Program-made: the position numbers and the translations under genes
Part shown: positions 1-8,690 of the stretch, piece by piece
Layout of the letters: each line of letters opens with the position of its first letter
How positions within the stretch are numbered: the first letter of the stretch is position 1
Assembly (NCBI GenBank): GCA_044226365.1
Contig: JBGAHE010000011.1
Coordinates: 1-64,000 of the forward strand
Source of the DNA: JALHNI01 sp044226365
GTDB taxonomy: Bacteria > Acidobacteriota > Terriglobia > Bryobacterales > Bryobacteraceae
Length of the DNA stretch: 64,000 bases
Reading direction: 5' to 3'
Notes under the pieces: model-generated
The model's database searches: none
The model's input: only the letters and a program-made list of their open reading frames with translations
Told to the model about the DNA's origin: nothing

Positions 1-55
1 CAGCCTTGCGAACCTTCATGCGTTCTACAAGTCTAACGTTTGGGAAGCGAAAGAC

Positions 56-2350
56 CTATTGGCCGGAGAGCAGCACAGTGACTTTTACGTCGCCCACTTG
101 AACGTCAAAGGCGTTGGTACCGGCCGTGCCGGCGAGCGTCACCGAAACTCCCCACATGCCCGTATCGATGCGGCTGACGGAGTTGACGCGCCCCAGCACC
201 CCGCCGCGATCCACCGCGGTCACAGTGGGCACCACAGCGCCGGTTTGCAAGCCCGCTGAGTTGGTCGCCTGCACCACGAACTGCAGACGCGCGCTGGGCC
301 GGCCGCTCTCCGACGCCAGGATCGGCGTGACGGTGGTGGCGGTGTCGCTCGCGACGCCATGCCAGTAAGCCACGCGAATCGCCTGGCCGGTCCGTTCGCT
401 GCGCGCCACCAGCCAGCCTTGGTAAGGGCCGGGAGCGAGGCCCGTGGCCTGCCACGTGACGTTCACCGCCCCGCGACCTTTGCCCGGCAGTTCGAGCGAC
501 GCCGGCACCGACGGAGCCGAGTCGCCGTCCAGCGGCTCGATCGTCAAAGTGAGGCGGTCCGCTTCGGGCGAAAGGTTATCGAACACGAGGATGCGTGTGG
601 CATCCACGGTGCCGGAGGAGGCCGAAAACGTGAGCGAAACCGGGTTCGCCGTGATCCAGGTCCCGACGGCCGCTTCCAGATTCAGCAGGCCGCTGCCGCT
701 TTGCTGCGGACGCTCCACGCGGCCATTGCGTTCGATCGGCGACGCCGAATTCACCAGGAGGCTGCGATACTGCGCGGCCGTCAAGCCGGGCCGCAGCGAC
801 TTCAGGATGGCCGCCGCACCCGCGGTAATCGGCGTGGAGAAACTGGTGCCGGCGAGCGTCGTGTAGCCGTTTCCGCTATAGATCTCGCCCGACGGGAACT
901 TACTCTGCGTCGGCATGTAGATATCCTGCCCGACGGCGGAGACGTCCGGACGAATCGAAAGGTCGCTGGCCGGTCCGCGCGACGAGAAAGAGGCCAAACG
1001 GTTGGCGTCAACCGCCACCGGGCCGCTCTTGAAGACGATGGTCACCGGGAGGGTCGCCGCCTCTCTCAGCCGGGCCTTCACGACCAGGCCATCGGAATTG
1101 CTGAGCATGAAAGCAGGCAGGGTCGCCGTCGCGGTCGACATTCGCAACGGGGCTTGCCCTTCGAGATTGTTGTAGACCAGCGCGCCCACGGCTCCCGCCG
1201 CGGCGACACGATTGATCTTGTCCTCGAACGTGCAGGTGCCGCGCACGATGAAGACCACCTTGCCCGCCAAGGCCCCGGCATTCGAGTAAGGGCCGCAGCC
1301 GTCGGCGTTGTTCAGCGATGCGGCGTCAATCAGGTCCGCACTGACGGCATCCTGTTCCAGCGAGTGATCTCCCGCCATGCCGAGCATCGGGTCGCCGCCG
1401 TCCAGCTTCGCAGCCGACGCAAAGATGCGATCGTTCCAAGTCGCGCCGACTTGCAGCAACGCGGGCGTGTTGGCCACCGCGCCGATCGTGCTGGCGTCGG
1501 GGCCGGCATTGCCCGCGGCGCCGATGACGATCACTCCGGCCTTCTCCGCGCGTTCGATGGCCGCGATAATCGGCGCGAGTCCGGCGGAGTTCGACGTCGA
1601 GTAAAGATAGCCCACGCTCATGCTAATGACGTCCATCCCGTCCGCCACCGCATCGTCAATCGCCATGATCAGCGCGTCGCTGGTCCAGACGTTCCCGGAC
1701 GCTGAGGGGCCAATCTTGTAAATGCCCAACTGGGCGGCGGGAGCGGCGCCGGAAATCGTGCCCAGGGGCGCCACCTGCAACACACCGGCGGCACTGCCGG
1801 CGGTAGATGTGCCGTGACCATCGCGATCGGCCGCCGAAGGCGAATTCACGCCTTGGAGGTCCTGATAATTGCGCACGACGATGAGCTTATTGTTGGTCAG
1901 CGGCCGGTCCGCCTCGAGGCGCACCTTCGGGAAGCCGTCGGGCATAGGCAGGTCCGTCGTCTGAAACGCCGGATGCGTCGCCTCGATTCCGGAATCGAGA
2001 ATGGCAATGCGCGTTCCCTGCCCGCCTTTCACCTGACCGCCAGCCAGATTCCAGACCTGCGGAATGCGGGACCTCGCCACTGCATGATCGAGCAGAAAGA
2101 TGCCTTCGATCACCGGATAGACGGCCTTCACGCCGGGCGCCTGCCGCAGCTTCGCCTCGTCGCCATCGCGCACGAAAACCGCGTGAGCGGTTTGCCCCAC
2201 CACCGCCGCGCCTAACTCACGCGAACTTACTGCCGTCCGGACGCCGCCTTTGGCTGGCTGCTCCATCTCCACAATGAAGCGGCCCGGAACGATCTTCTGC
2301 GCACAAAGAAATTGGGACGCTAGTACTAGTACAAAAAATAGAACTCGCAT
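56..2350 (-). CDS. Secreted S8 (subtilisin-like) serine peptidase with PA domain
   Basis: A 764-residue exported endopeptidase. Residues 1-18 form a signal peptide (hydrophobic FFVLVLASQFL then CAQ). An inhibitor-like propeptide region (about 20-80) precedes the S8 domain. The catalytic triad is visible: Asp119 in AILDSG, His179 in DGHGTS and Ser503 in GTSFSTP, with the oxyanion Asn281 in AAGNAG. A protease-associated insert (about 330-440) carries the paired cysteines of VRGTCTFEDK. After the catalytic domain, from about 570 on, are beta-sandwich repeats likely used for adhesion or stability. The start is 2 nt after the stop of the upstream paralogue, so the two are probably co-transcribed. 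All key residues are present; the substrate is unknown. It lacks the Solibacter C-terminal domain of its neighbour. Confidence 0.9.
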   Translation of the reverse strand: MRVLFFVLVLASQFLCAQKIVPGRFIVEMEQPAKGGVRTAVSSRELGAAVVGQTAHAVFVRDGDEAKLRQAPGVKAVYPVIEGIFLLDHAVARSRIPQVWNLAGGQVKGGQGTRIAILDSGIEATHPAFQTTDLPMPDGFPKVRLEADRPLTNNKLIVVRNYQDLQGVNSPSAADRDGHGTSTAGSAAGVLQVAPLGTISGAAPAAQLGIYKIGPSASGNVWTSDALIMAIDDAVADGMDVISMSVGYLYSTSNSAGLAPIIAAIERAEKAGVIVIGAAGNAGPDASTIGAVANTPALLQVGATWNDRIFASAAKLDGGDPMLGMAGDHSLEQDAVSADLIDAASLNNADGCGPYSNAGALAGKVVFIVRGTCTFEDKINRVAAAGAVGALVYNNLEGQAPLRMSTATATLPAFMLSNSDGLVVKARLREAATLPVTIVFKSGPVAVDANRLASFSSRGPASDLSIRPDVSAVGQDIYMPTQSKFPSGEIYSGNGYTTLAGTSFSTPITAGAAAILKSLRPGLTAAQYRSLLVNSASPIERNGRVERPQQSGSGLLNLEAAVGTWITANPVSLTFSASSGTVDATRILVFDNLSPEADRLTLTIEPLDGDSAPSVPASLELPGKGRGAVNVTWQATGLAPGPYQGWLVARSERTGQAIRVAYWHGVASDTATTVTPILASESGRPSARLQFVVQATNSAGLQTGAVVPTVTAVDRGGVLGRVNSVSRIDTGMWGVSVTLAGTAGTNAFDVQVGDVKVTVLLSGQ

Positions 2351-2352
2351 AC

Positions 2353-5300
2353 TTACTGCACACTAATAAACGTAATCGGCGCAGCCACCCCATTTACTGT
2401 ACAGGTGACCGCTTGCCGACCCGTCGGCGCGTCAGCCGGCACAATCGCATTCACCTGATAAAGCCCGACGATGCCGGGGGCCAAACCAGAAAAGAGCACT
2501 TGCGCCGGCCGTCCTCCGATCGTGACTATGGGTTGAACCCGCGTACTGGCCAAAGGTTGCGACGGAGCCACTTCGCCCGACGCCGGACGATTGTCCACGG
2601 CACCCAGACCATTCAGATACATCTGCACCGGCTGGCCCCGGCGCACGGCATTGTTGGCGCCGACGACAGCGAAGTTCCCATCGAGCGCCGCGGCTGACTT
2701 CTGGCCGTTCGCTTCCGTGTATTCGAAGAAGGCGGGCGATTCATTCGCCAGCGGCAAGTTGATGAGCGCGGTTTGCAACTCGCCCACCGACACCTTCATT
2801 TGCACCGTCGTCAGGCCCTGGACTTCCCAGGGGATCTGCACGTTCACCTGCGAGGGGCTCACGAAATGCAGTCGTCCGGGGACGCTGATGCGGTTCGCTT
2901 CGCTATCGAAGCTCACGCTTACGCCGGCAAGCGAGATGGGCAGATACGGCGTGCTGAAGATCTTGAGCGTGTCGCTGAGAGCTTGGCCGAAGATCGAGAT
3001 GTAGCTTCCGGGAGCGAAGCCGCGGCTGCCCGCGCCCTGCCCGCTGGCCGCATCGGTGACACCCGAAAGCGTCGCCACCGGGCGGGCGCGCGAGGTGCCC
3101 AGGAACTCATACTCCACATTCCCCACCTTAACGGCGAAGCCCACCTGACCGGTGCCATTCAACGCGACGGTGCCTTCGGCGGCGCCATAGTTATCCGTAC
3201 GCTCGTTGGCGAAAGTGAAAGCGGCTTCGCCCGCCGTGATACGGCGCGTGATGTTAGCGCCAATCACCGGCACACCAAACTGATCCACCACTTTGAACAG
3301 GAAGCCGGTGCGCGCGTTCACCGGACGGACGAAATTGTCGCCGCTCAAGGGAATGATGTTATATGGCGTGCCATCGCCCACCAGGAACAAGTACGGAATA
3401 CGCAGCGGAGTGGATGAAGAATTCTGCTGCGTGATGCGCACGAAGCCCGAGTAAGATCCCGCAGCAGGCTGCGTACCGGAGAGGCGCATGGTTAACTGCG
3501 TGCTGCCGGCCGGGCTCATGGTGATCGTGCCGTTGACGGGCGCGCCGTTCAAGAGCGGCGTCACCGTCATGCTGCTGGTCCGCGTAGGCACCACGTCGAT
3601 CGTCACGTTCAAGGGTCCGTTGGTCGCGTTGCGCAGCACAACCGGCCGGTTGATTGTCGCGCCGTTCTTCACGATGCCGAACGGCAGCGTCGCTGGCTCC
3701 ACCGTCATGTTGACGTTGAGCGCATTGCCGACATTCAACTTGCCGCCGCCGGCCGCCGTCACCGCCGCAGAGACGCGGCGATTGTCGTTGGTGAAATCGA
3801 ACAGTACGCTGTCGGCCGAATTCACCACCGCCGACTTCACCTGGGCCGGAGTAAAGGAACTCGATCGCTGCTTCACCAAGGCCGCCGCGCCGGCCACCAG
3901 CGGGGCCGCAAAGCTGGTGCCTTGCGCCACCTGATAGCCGGAGGGCGCGTAGAGCGAACTGTTGGGGTCATACGTCTGCGTGGCCATCAAAAGGTCGGTG
4001 CCCGGCGCGATCACCTCGGGCTTGATCAGAAACTCCGAGTCGCGATTGTCGTTGCCGTCCCCGATCGAAGGGCCTTGCGAGGAGAACACCCCGATCTCGT
4101 CGGCAGTCGCCGTCACCTCGCGGAAGGCCGGGTCGAGCGTGCCGTTGCGCACGGCTGAACCTTGCAGAAACGTCCGTAATTGCTTGCCCGCCGTACTGCC
4201 AATCATCGCCAACGGAATCGTGGTATCGGCCAGGCCACCCGCCCGGAAGATCGATTCCACGCCGTCGTTCTGTTCGAGAATCACGGCCACCGCGCCCGCA
4301 GCCGCGGCATTGTTCACCTTGACATCGAAGGTGCAATTGCCCCGTCGAATCACCGCGATCGTACCCGCCAGCGACCCGGCAGCCAGTGGCCGGCAGACCT
4401 GCCCCGTGCGATCGTCATCGAGCGGCGTGGCATCCCGCAGCCGGCCCGTCAACGGCGCAGACAACTGCGGGCCATCGCCCAGACGCATATTTACCGGCGA
4501 ACCAGACAGCCCGGGCACGGTGAGCGTTTGGAACCACACGTGGCTATTCGTGCTCGCGCCCACGGCAATCGCGCCGGGAGCCGTCGCCGGCGAACCCAGC
4601 GTGCTCAGCGCCGGATAATTCAAGGCGACATTGCCATCGTTGCCCGCCGCCACCACCACGGTCACGCCCGGCGATCCGTTCGTGCCCAAGGTGGCGTTAT
4701 GCACCGCTTCTGCTTCCACATCGCAAGCCTGGTTCTGACTGTCGCCGCAGACCCGAGTCAGAGCCGGATAGCCAGCCGGCGAGCCCAGACTCAGGGTCAC
4801 CACGTCCATGCCATCGCGCACAGCGTCATTCAGCGCCGCAATCACGACGTTCGCGTAAGTTCCGTCATTCACGCCAGGCGCGCCAAAGACTTTGTAATTA
4901 CCCAGGTAAGCTTTAGGCGCGACGCCGGAAACCGATACGCCGGCGGTGGTCGTCTTAACGCCCGCGGCTAACATCGCCGCCATGGTTCCGTGACCCACAC
5001 GATCGCGCGGAGTGACATCGTCAGGACGTGTATCTTGGGCGCCCGTGCCGTATTGAAAGTTGAGTAAGTTGACGTAACTGCGCGCCACGATCACCTTGGT
5101 GTTAGTCCAGGCGCCGCAGTCGCCGATTTCATCGGGCCCACAACGGGGAAAGCCGCCCGGCATAGCGAGTGCCGAATCCTGAAAGGAAGGATGCCGCTGA
5201 TCGATTCCCGTATCGATGATGGCGATCTTCACTCCCGCGCCAGCCTGACCTTCGCCGCCGGAGATGCGCGCCCAGCCGGCCCGCGTATTGATTAACTCGA

Positions 5301-5682
5301 GAGCCCGATTCGCCAGCAGGGGAATCCGGCGCATCTTCTCGACGCGCGACACTCCGGGCAGGCTGCGCATGGCCTCAGCCGCCTCCGGCGTCGCCAGGAT
5401 GAACACCGCGTTCACCAGATCCTGCTCCGTACTCATGATCCGGCCGCCCAGTTGGGTGATGTTGGCCGAAAGTGCTTTCTGCGTGTTGGCGATCCGCGAG
5501 CGTGCGGCTTGCGCGGCGCCAGTCGCCAGATTCGCCCGGCCCGGATGGCTCACGGCGACCGGCTGGTCGCGCAACACCACCGCGTAACGGGCCAGATCGC
5601 CCTCGCCTCGCACCCCGGGATCTTTCGTTTGCCCCAACAACAGACAGGAAAAGAGCATAGGAATGACGAAGACGGGTCGCAT
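2353..5682 (-). CDS. Large secreted S8 peptidase with PA domain and Solibacter-type C-terminal domain
   Basis: About 1109 residues from the ATG at 5682, chosen because a signal peptide (MRPVFVIPMLFSCLLLGQ) follows directly; the frame is open further upstream but that extension is not signal-like. The order is signal peptide, propeptide (30-120), then S8 domain with Asp157 (AIIDTG), His231 (GHGTMA), Asn348 (AAGNDG) and Ser590 (QGTSFAAP). A PA insert (about 410-520) contains IRRGNCTFDVKV. Beta-sandwich domains follow, and a C-terminal region (about 870-1109) beginning near VTDAASGQGAGSRGFAPGS matches the acidobacterial TIGR03437-type domain. It is first in a two-gene operon with the shorter subtilase. 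Secreted protein degradation is the likely role; the function of the C-terminal domain is not known to me. Confidence 0.9.
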   Translation of the reverse strand: MRPVFVIPMLFSCLLLGQTKDPGVRGEGDLARYAVVLRDQPVAVSHPGRANLATGAAQAARSRIANTQKALSANITQLGGRIMSTEQDLVNAVFILATPEAAEAMRSLPGVSRVEKMRRIPLLANRALELINTRAGWARISGGEGQAGAGVKIAIIDTGIDQRHPSFQDSALAMPGGFPRCGPDEIGDCGAWTNTKVIVARSYVNLLNFQYGTGAQDTRPDDVTPRDRVGHGTMAAMLAAGVKTTTAGVSVSGVAPKAYLGNYKVFGAPGVNDGTYANVVIAALNDAVRDGMDVVTLSLGSPAGYPALTRVCGDSQNQACDVEAEAVHNATLGTNGSPGVTVVVAAGNDGNVALNYPALSTLGSPATAPGAIAVGASTNSHVWFQTLTVPGLSGSPVNMRLGDGPQLSAPLTGRLRDATPLDDDRTGQVCRPLAAGSLAGTIAVIRRGNCTFDVKVNNAAAAGAVAVILEQNDGVESIFRAGGLADTTIPLAMIGSTAGKQLRTFLQGSAVRNGTLDPAFREVTATADEIGVFSSQGPSIGDGNDNRDSEFLIKPEVIAPGTDLLMATQTYDPNSSLYAPSGYQVAQGTSFAAPLVAGAAALVKQRSSSFTPAQVKSAVVNSADSVLFDFTNDNRRVSAAVTAAGGGKLNVGNALNVNMTVEPATLPFGIVKNGATINRPVVLRNATNGPLNVTIDVVPTRTSSMTVTPLLNGAPVNGTITMSPAGSTQLTMRLSGTQPAAGSYSGFVRITQQNSSSTPLRIPYLFLVGDGTPYNIIPLSGDNFVRPVNARTGFLFKVVDQFGVPVIGANITRRITAGEAAFTFANERTDNYGAAEGTVALNGTGQVGFAVKVGNVEYEFLGTSRARPVATLSGVTDAASGQGAGSRGFAPGSYISIFGQALSDTLKIFSTPYLPISLAGVSVSFDSEANRISVPGRLHFVSPSQVNVQIPWEVQGLTTVQMKVSVGELQTALINLPLANESPAFFEYTEANGQKSAAALDGNFAVVGANNAVRRGQPVQMYLNGLGAVDNRPASGEVAPSQPLASTRVQPIVTIGGRPAQVLFSGLAPGIVGLYQVNAIVPADAPTGRQAVTCTVNGVAAPITFISVQ

Positions 5683-5791
5683 GGTAGTTATGTTAAGACG
5701 GTAGCTTGGCAACTCTCGTTTCAAGCCCTTCTTACATGACGGCGATCCGACGGGAAAAGTTGGCCGTGACGGTGAAGGATTTTCCCGCCCC

Positions 5792-6189
5792 ATGACGATT
5801 CGGGCCGCACTCGCCTACTTTGGTTGCGTATTCGGCACCGGCTTCGTGCTCGGAGCGATTCGCGTCCCACTCCTGGTGCCGCGGTTGGGCGTGCGCGCGG
5901 CCGAGTTGCTTGAGATGCCATTGATGCTGTTGGCGATTGTCTGGAGTGCGCGTTGGGTGGTGCGCCGCTTCGCCTACGGACTCCGCGCACCTGCCTCGCC
6001 GCCGGCGGACTGGCGCTCGCCTTCCTGGTGGTGGCGGAACTTTCGCTCGCGGCCCGATTGGGCTCGGTGAGCGACGCCTTTACCAAGCGCGACCCTGTGT
6101 CGGGGTCCGTGTATCTGGCAATGCTGGGCGTGTTCGCCCTGATGCCCTATTTCGTCAGCGCGGCAACGAACGGGCCCGGATCCCAGTAG
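5792..6189 (+). pseudogene. Small membrane protein, frameshifted
   Basis: From the ATG at 5792 the first frame reads as a membrane protein: a hydrophobic segment with GFVLGAIRVPLLVPRLG, a second with LLEMPLMLLAIVW, then WVVRRF. It then degenerates into an Arg/Ser/Trp-rich tail ending at about 6070. From about 5986 a second frame takes over with equally convincing membrane sequence (LAAGGLALAFLVVAELSL, then KRDPVSGSVYLAMLGVFALMPY) and ends at TAG 6187-6189. Joined, the two would give about 130 residues with four hydrophobic segments. The shift corresponds to one base missing (or two extra) between about 5953 and 6000. It could be a real mutation or a sequencing error. The 3' end overlaps the convergent NTF2-like gene by 43 bp. 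I recognise the general pattern from small conserved membrane proteins but have no function. Confidence 0.7.
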
Positions 6190-6527
6190 CCGGAGATCTT
6201 GACGATCTCGCCCGCGTCGTTGAACTCAATCGTATCGATCCCGTCCGCGGCGGCCCACTGCCCTTGCTTCCCCACGGCGTCCATCGTCCAGCTAAACGCC
6301 GCCTTCTGGCCGTTGACGTAAATCTTACCGGGGCGCATTTCGATCTTCGCGATCACCGGGAGAAAGCCGCTGAAAAAGGCCCGCGCGGCGTCCTTGCCCT
6401 GCGCAATGGGCGCGCCCACCGGGTCTTCCAACTGGCAGTTCTCCGCAAAGCAGGCGACGTAGCGCTCGACATCGAGCGCCGTAATCGACGCCGTGTAATT
6501 CATGACGGCTTCAAGATGTTTAGACAT
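6147..6527 (-). CDS. NTF2-like (SnoaL-type) protein
   Basis: A 126-residue alpha+beta barrel of the nuclear transport factor 2/SnoaL superfamily. Typical marks are the N-terminal helix with MNYTASITALDVERYVACFA (patient read: helix then a Cys-Phe-Ala pocket), the DPVG turn near residue 35, the beta strands KIYVNGQKAAFSWTMD and the final strand pair ending GYWDPG. Members bind or isomerise small hydrophobic compounds, or have no known ligand; nothing here identifies a substrate. It starts 5 nt after the antiporter stop codon on the same strand, so it is probably the second gene of that transcript. Its 3' end runs into the broken membrane gene on the other strand. Confidence 0.75.
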   Translation of the reverse strand: MSKHLEAVMNYTASITALDVERYVACFAENCQLEDPVGAPIAQGKDAARAFFSGFLPVIAKIEMRPGKIYVNGQKAAFSWTMDAVGKQGQWAAADGIDTIEFNDAGEIVKISGYWDPGPFVAALTK

Positions 6528-6532
6528 TCGCG

Positions 6533-8206
6533 TTAGTCTACGCGATTTGGAGCGTCACTGGATCTCAACGCCGTCAAGGCCGCCTCGCCCAAACGCCGGC
6601 CGACCTCCCGCTCTTCTTCCACCACGTAATCGGCGCCCGCATCGCGCAAATCCTGAGCAAAACGCTGATAGCGGCTGCGCGCGATCACCGGAACGCCCGG
6701 CGCATGGCGGTTGGCCTGCGCCACCACCAACCGCGCAATCGCCGGGTCGGGCACCGTACTGATGATGGCGCGCGCGTGCGAGGCGCCCACGTGATGCAGG
6801 ACCTCAGTTTGCGTAGCGTCGCCAAACTCGATCGGCAAATTGGATCGATAGGCGTCCACGCGAGTCGCGTTCAGATCCACCACCAGGAACGGAATCTTGG
6901 CTTCGGTGAGGAGATCGATAATTTCTTCGCCCGCGGGGCCGAAACCGATGATCAGGACCCGGTCCTTTTCGGTATGCCGGTCCACTGCGCGCTCCAGCAT
7001 CTTGCGCTCGGCGTGCTTCATGCGGCGCAGCAGCAGCGTGGCCGCCGCGGGTGCCCAGGCGATGAGATACGGCGTCAGAATCAGGCTGGCAATCGAGATG
7101 CCCAGTAGCGTTTGGAAGTTGGCGAGCGAAATGAGACCGGCGCGGAAACCCGCGTCGGCGATAACGAAGGTGAATTCACCGACCTGACAGAGCGTGAACG
7201 CCGTCGCGACGGCCGTCCGCAGCGAGCGCTGCAGATACCAGACGATGGCACCGAGGATCGTCGCTTTAATCACCAGCAGCAGGATGCCGAGCGGCACCAT
7301 CGTCACCATCTCCCAGCCCACGGGCAGCGCGGTGATGGTGCCGATACTGGCAAAGAAGATCGTGATGAAAACGGCCGAGAGAGGCGTGATGTCGGCGCGC
7401 ACCTGCTCGGCGAACGGCGATTCGGCCAGCAGCAGGCCGGCCACAAAGGCGCCCATCACCGGCGAAAGTCCCGCGGAGTGGGCGGCCCAGGCCGCGCCCA
7501 GGCTCGATACGACGGCCAGGATCACCGGCAATTCGCGCGAACCCGACGCCGCCACCCGCGTCAGCAGGCCCGGCATCACGTACTTCACCAGAACCAGTAG
7601 GCCCACCCCCAGCAGCAGCCCCAGGCCGCTCTTCAGCAGCAGCGCCTTCACCGCCCCAGCCCCGCCTGCGCCTTCCGCCATCGTCTCGGTGATGATCAGC
7701 AGCGGCACCACAGCCAGGTCCTGCAACAGTAGGATACCGATGGCATTCTTGCCATGTTGGCTATCCAACTCGGAGCGATCCGCCAGCACGCGCAGCACCA
7801 CCGCCGTACTGCTCATGGCGACACCAAAGGCCACCACCAGCGCTTCGGGCACCGGCGATCCGAGAGCCAGATAAAGCCCGGCGACCGCGCCAATCGTCAG
7901 CGCTACCTGAAGCGTGCCGCCGATCGAGGCGATGGAACCAATCTGCCGTAAACGCGCGTAAGAGAATTCAAGGCCGATCGAAAACAGAAGGAGGGAAACG
8001 CCGAGTTCGCTGAGATCGCGGAGTTGGCCGTTGTTGCCGATCAGGCCAAGCCCGGTTGGGCCCAGCAGCATGCCTGCCACCAGGTAGCCGACCACGGCGT
8101 TCTGCTTGAGACGGCGAGCGACCAGACCGCAGATGACGGCGGTAGCCAGCAGCAGGACAACGTTGCCGAGAAACGACCAGCTTTCAGGCGGAGGAGGATT
8201 AACCAA
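6533..8206 (-). CDS. CPA2-family monovalent cation:proton antiporter with TrkA-N domain
   Basis: A 557-residue membrane antiporter. The first about 390 residues contain a dozen hydrophobic segments, including the family signatures GYLVAGMLLGPTGLG and LLLFSIGLEFS. Residues about 405-520 form a cytosolic TrkA-N/RCK Rossmann domain (VLIIGFGPAGEEI with the GxGxxG-type nucleotide loop, VVDLN acidic end, then EFGDAT). This is the architecture of KefB/YbaL-like K+/H+ or Na+/H+ exchangers gated by nucleotides. The assigned start is a TTG; no ATG lies before residue 46 and the first membrane segment begins at about residue 12, so TTG is the reasonable choice, though the Shine-Dalgarno is poor. The ion specificity cannot be read from sequence. 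Confidence 0.88.
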   Translation of the reverse strand: MVNPPPPESWSFLGNVVLLLATAVICGLVARRLKQNAVVGYLVAGMLLGPTGLGLIGNNGQLRDLSELGVSLLLFSIGLEFSYARLRQIGSIASIGGTLQVALTIGAVAGLYLALGSPVPEALVVAFGVAMSSTAVVLRVLADRSELDSQHGKNAIGILLLQDLAVVPLLIITETMAEGAGGAGAVKALLLKSGLGLLLGVGLLVLVKYVMPGLLTRVAASGSRELPVILAVVSSLGAAWAAHSAGLSPVMGAFVAGLLLAESPFAEQVRADITPLSAVFITIFFASIGTITALPVGWEMVTMVPLGILLLVIKATILGAIVWYLQRSLRTAVATAFTLCQVGEFTFVIADAGFRAGLISLANFQTLLGISIASLILTPYLIAWAPAAATLLLRRMKHAERKMLERAVDRHTEKDRVLIIGFGPAGEEIIDLLTEAKIPFLVVDLNATRVDAYRSNLPIEFGDATQTEVLHHVGASHARAIISTVPDPAIARLVVAQANRHAPGVPVIARSRYQRFAQDLRDAGADYVVEEEREVGRRLGEAALTALRSSDAPNRVD

Positions 8207-8211
8207 GCTTA

Positions 8212-8240
8212 ATTATAACAAATTAGCCGCGAATAGTCTA
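8212..8240 (-). promoter_or_regulatory. Possible sigma-70 promoter of the antiporter
   Basis: On the minus strand a perfect TATAAT (8212-8217) is preceded at 17 bp by TAGACT (8235-8240). If used, transcription would start within a few bases of the TTG start codon at 8206, giving an almost leaderless mRNA. That fits the lack of a ribosome binding site but is unproven. Confidence 0.35.
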
Positions 8241-8295
8241 GCTGAATCAACTACTTAAATGCCAACAGCCAGAGTGGAAACGTTACTACTTCCCC

Positions 8296-8344
8296 TTGTT
8301 AAACTAGGAGAAATCTGCTAGTCTCCTAGACAAACTAGGAGACT
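8296..8344 (+). promoter_or_regulatory. PadR operator/promoter: perfect 10-bp inverted repeat over -10 and ribosome binding site
   Basis: AGTCTCCTAG (8320-8329) and CTAGGAGACT (8335-8344) are exact inverted copies separated by ACAAA. A third half-site, ACTAGGAG, lies at 8303-8310. A -35-like TTGTTA (8296-8301) and a weak -10 TAGTCT (8319-8324) put the left arm on the -10 box. The AGGAG ribosome binding site of padR (8337-8341, 5 nt before the ATG) lies in the right arm. PadR proteins bind palindromes of this kind, so autorepression is likely; a hairpin in the RNA could also mask the ribosome binding site. Confidence 0.75.
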
Positions 8345-8346
8345 GG

Positions 8347-8688
8347 ATGCGCAAAACGACCGACCTGCTGCCCGGCACGCTCGACATGTTGATTTTGAAG
8401 GCGGTCTCACTGAAGCCACTCCACGGCTACGGCATCCTGCTGCGGATCAAGCAAATCTCCGGCGACGCTCTCGACATTCCGCAAGGCTCTCTCTATCCTG
8501 CCCTCTATCGCCTGGAGCATCAGGAGTTGATCTCCGCCGAGTGGGGCCCGAGCGAGAACAACCGCCGCGCCAAGTTCTACCAACTCACCCCCGCCGGCCA
8601 GCGCCGGCTCGACGAAGAGACCGCCGGCTGGAACCGCATGGCGGAAGCCATCGGCGCCGCGCTGCGCACCAAGCCGGAGGAAGTCTAG
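8347..8688 (+). CDS. PadR-family transcriptional regulator
   Basis: A 113-residue winged-helix repressor of the acidobacterial PadR type. It opens with the family signature LLPGTLDMLILKAV and HGYGILLRI, followed by the recognition helix and wing region GSLYPALYRLEHQELI and the FYQLTPAGQRRL strand. The short C-terminal helix is the dimerisation element of the small PadR subclass. Its stop is 2 nt before the start of the ADOP permease gene, an arrangement repeated many times in acidobacterial genomes, where the regulator controls the permease and itself. The perfect palindrome immediately upstream is the expected operator. Confidence 0.92.
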   Translation: MRKTTDLLPGTLDMLILKAVSLKPLHGYGILLRIKQISGDALDIPQGSLYPALYRLEHQELISAEWGPSENNRRAKFYQLTPAGQRRLDEETAGWNRMAEAIGAALRTKPEEV

Positions 8689-8690
8689 CC

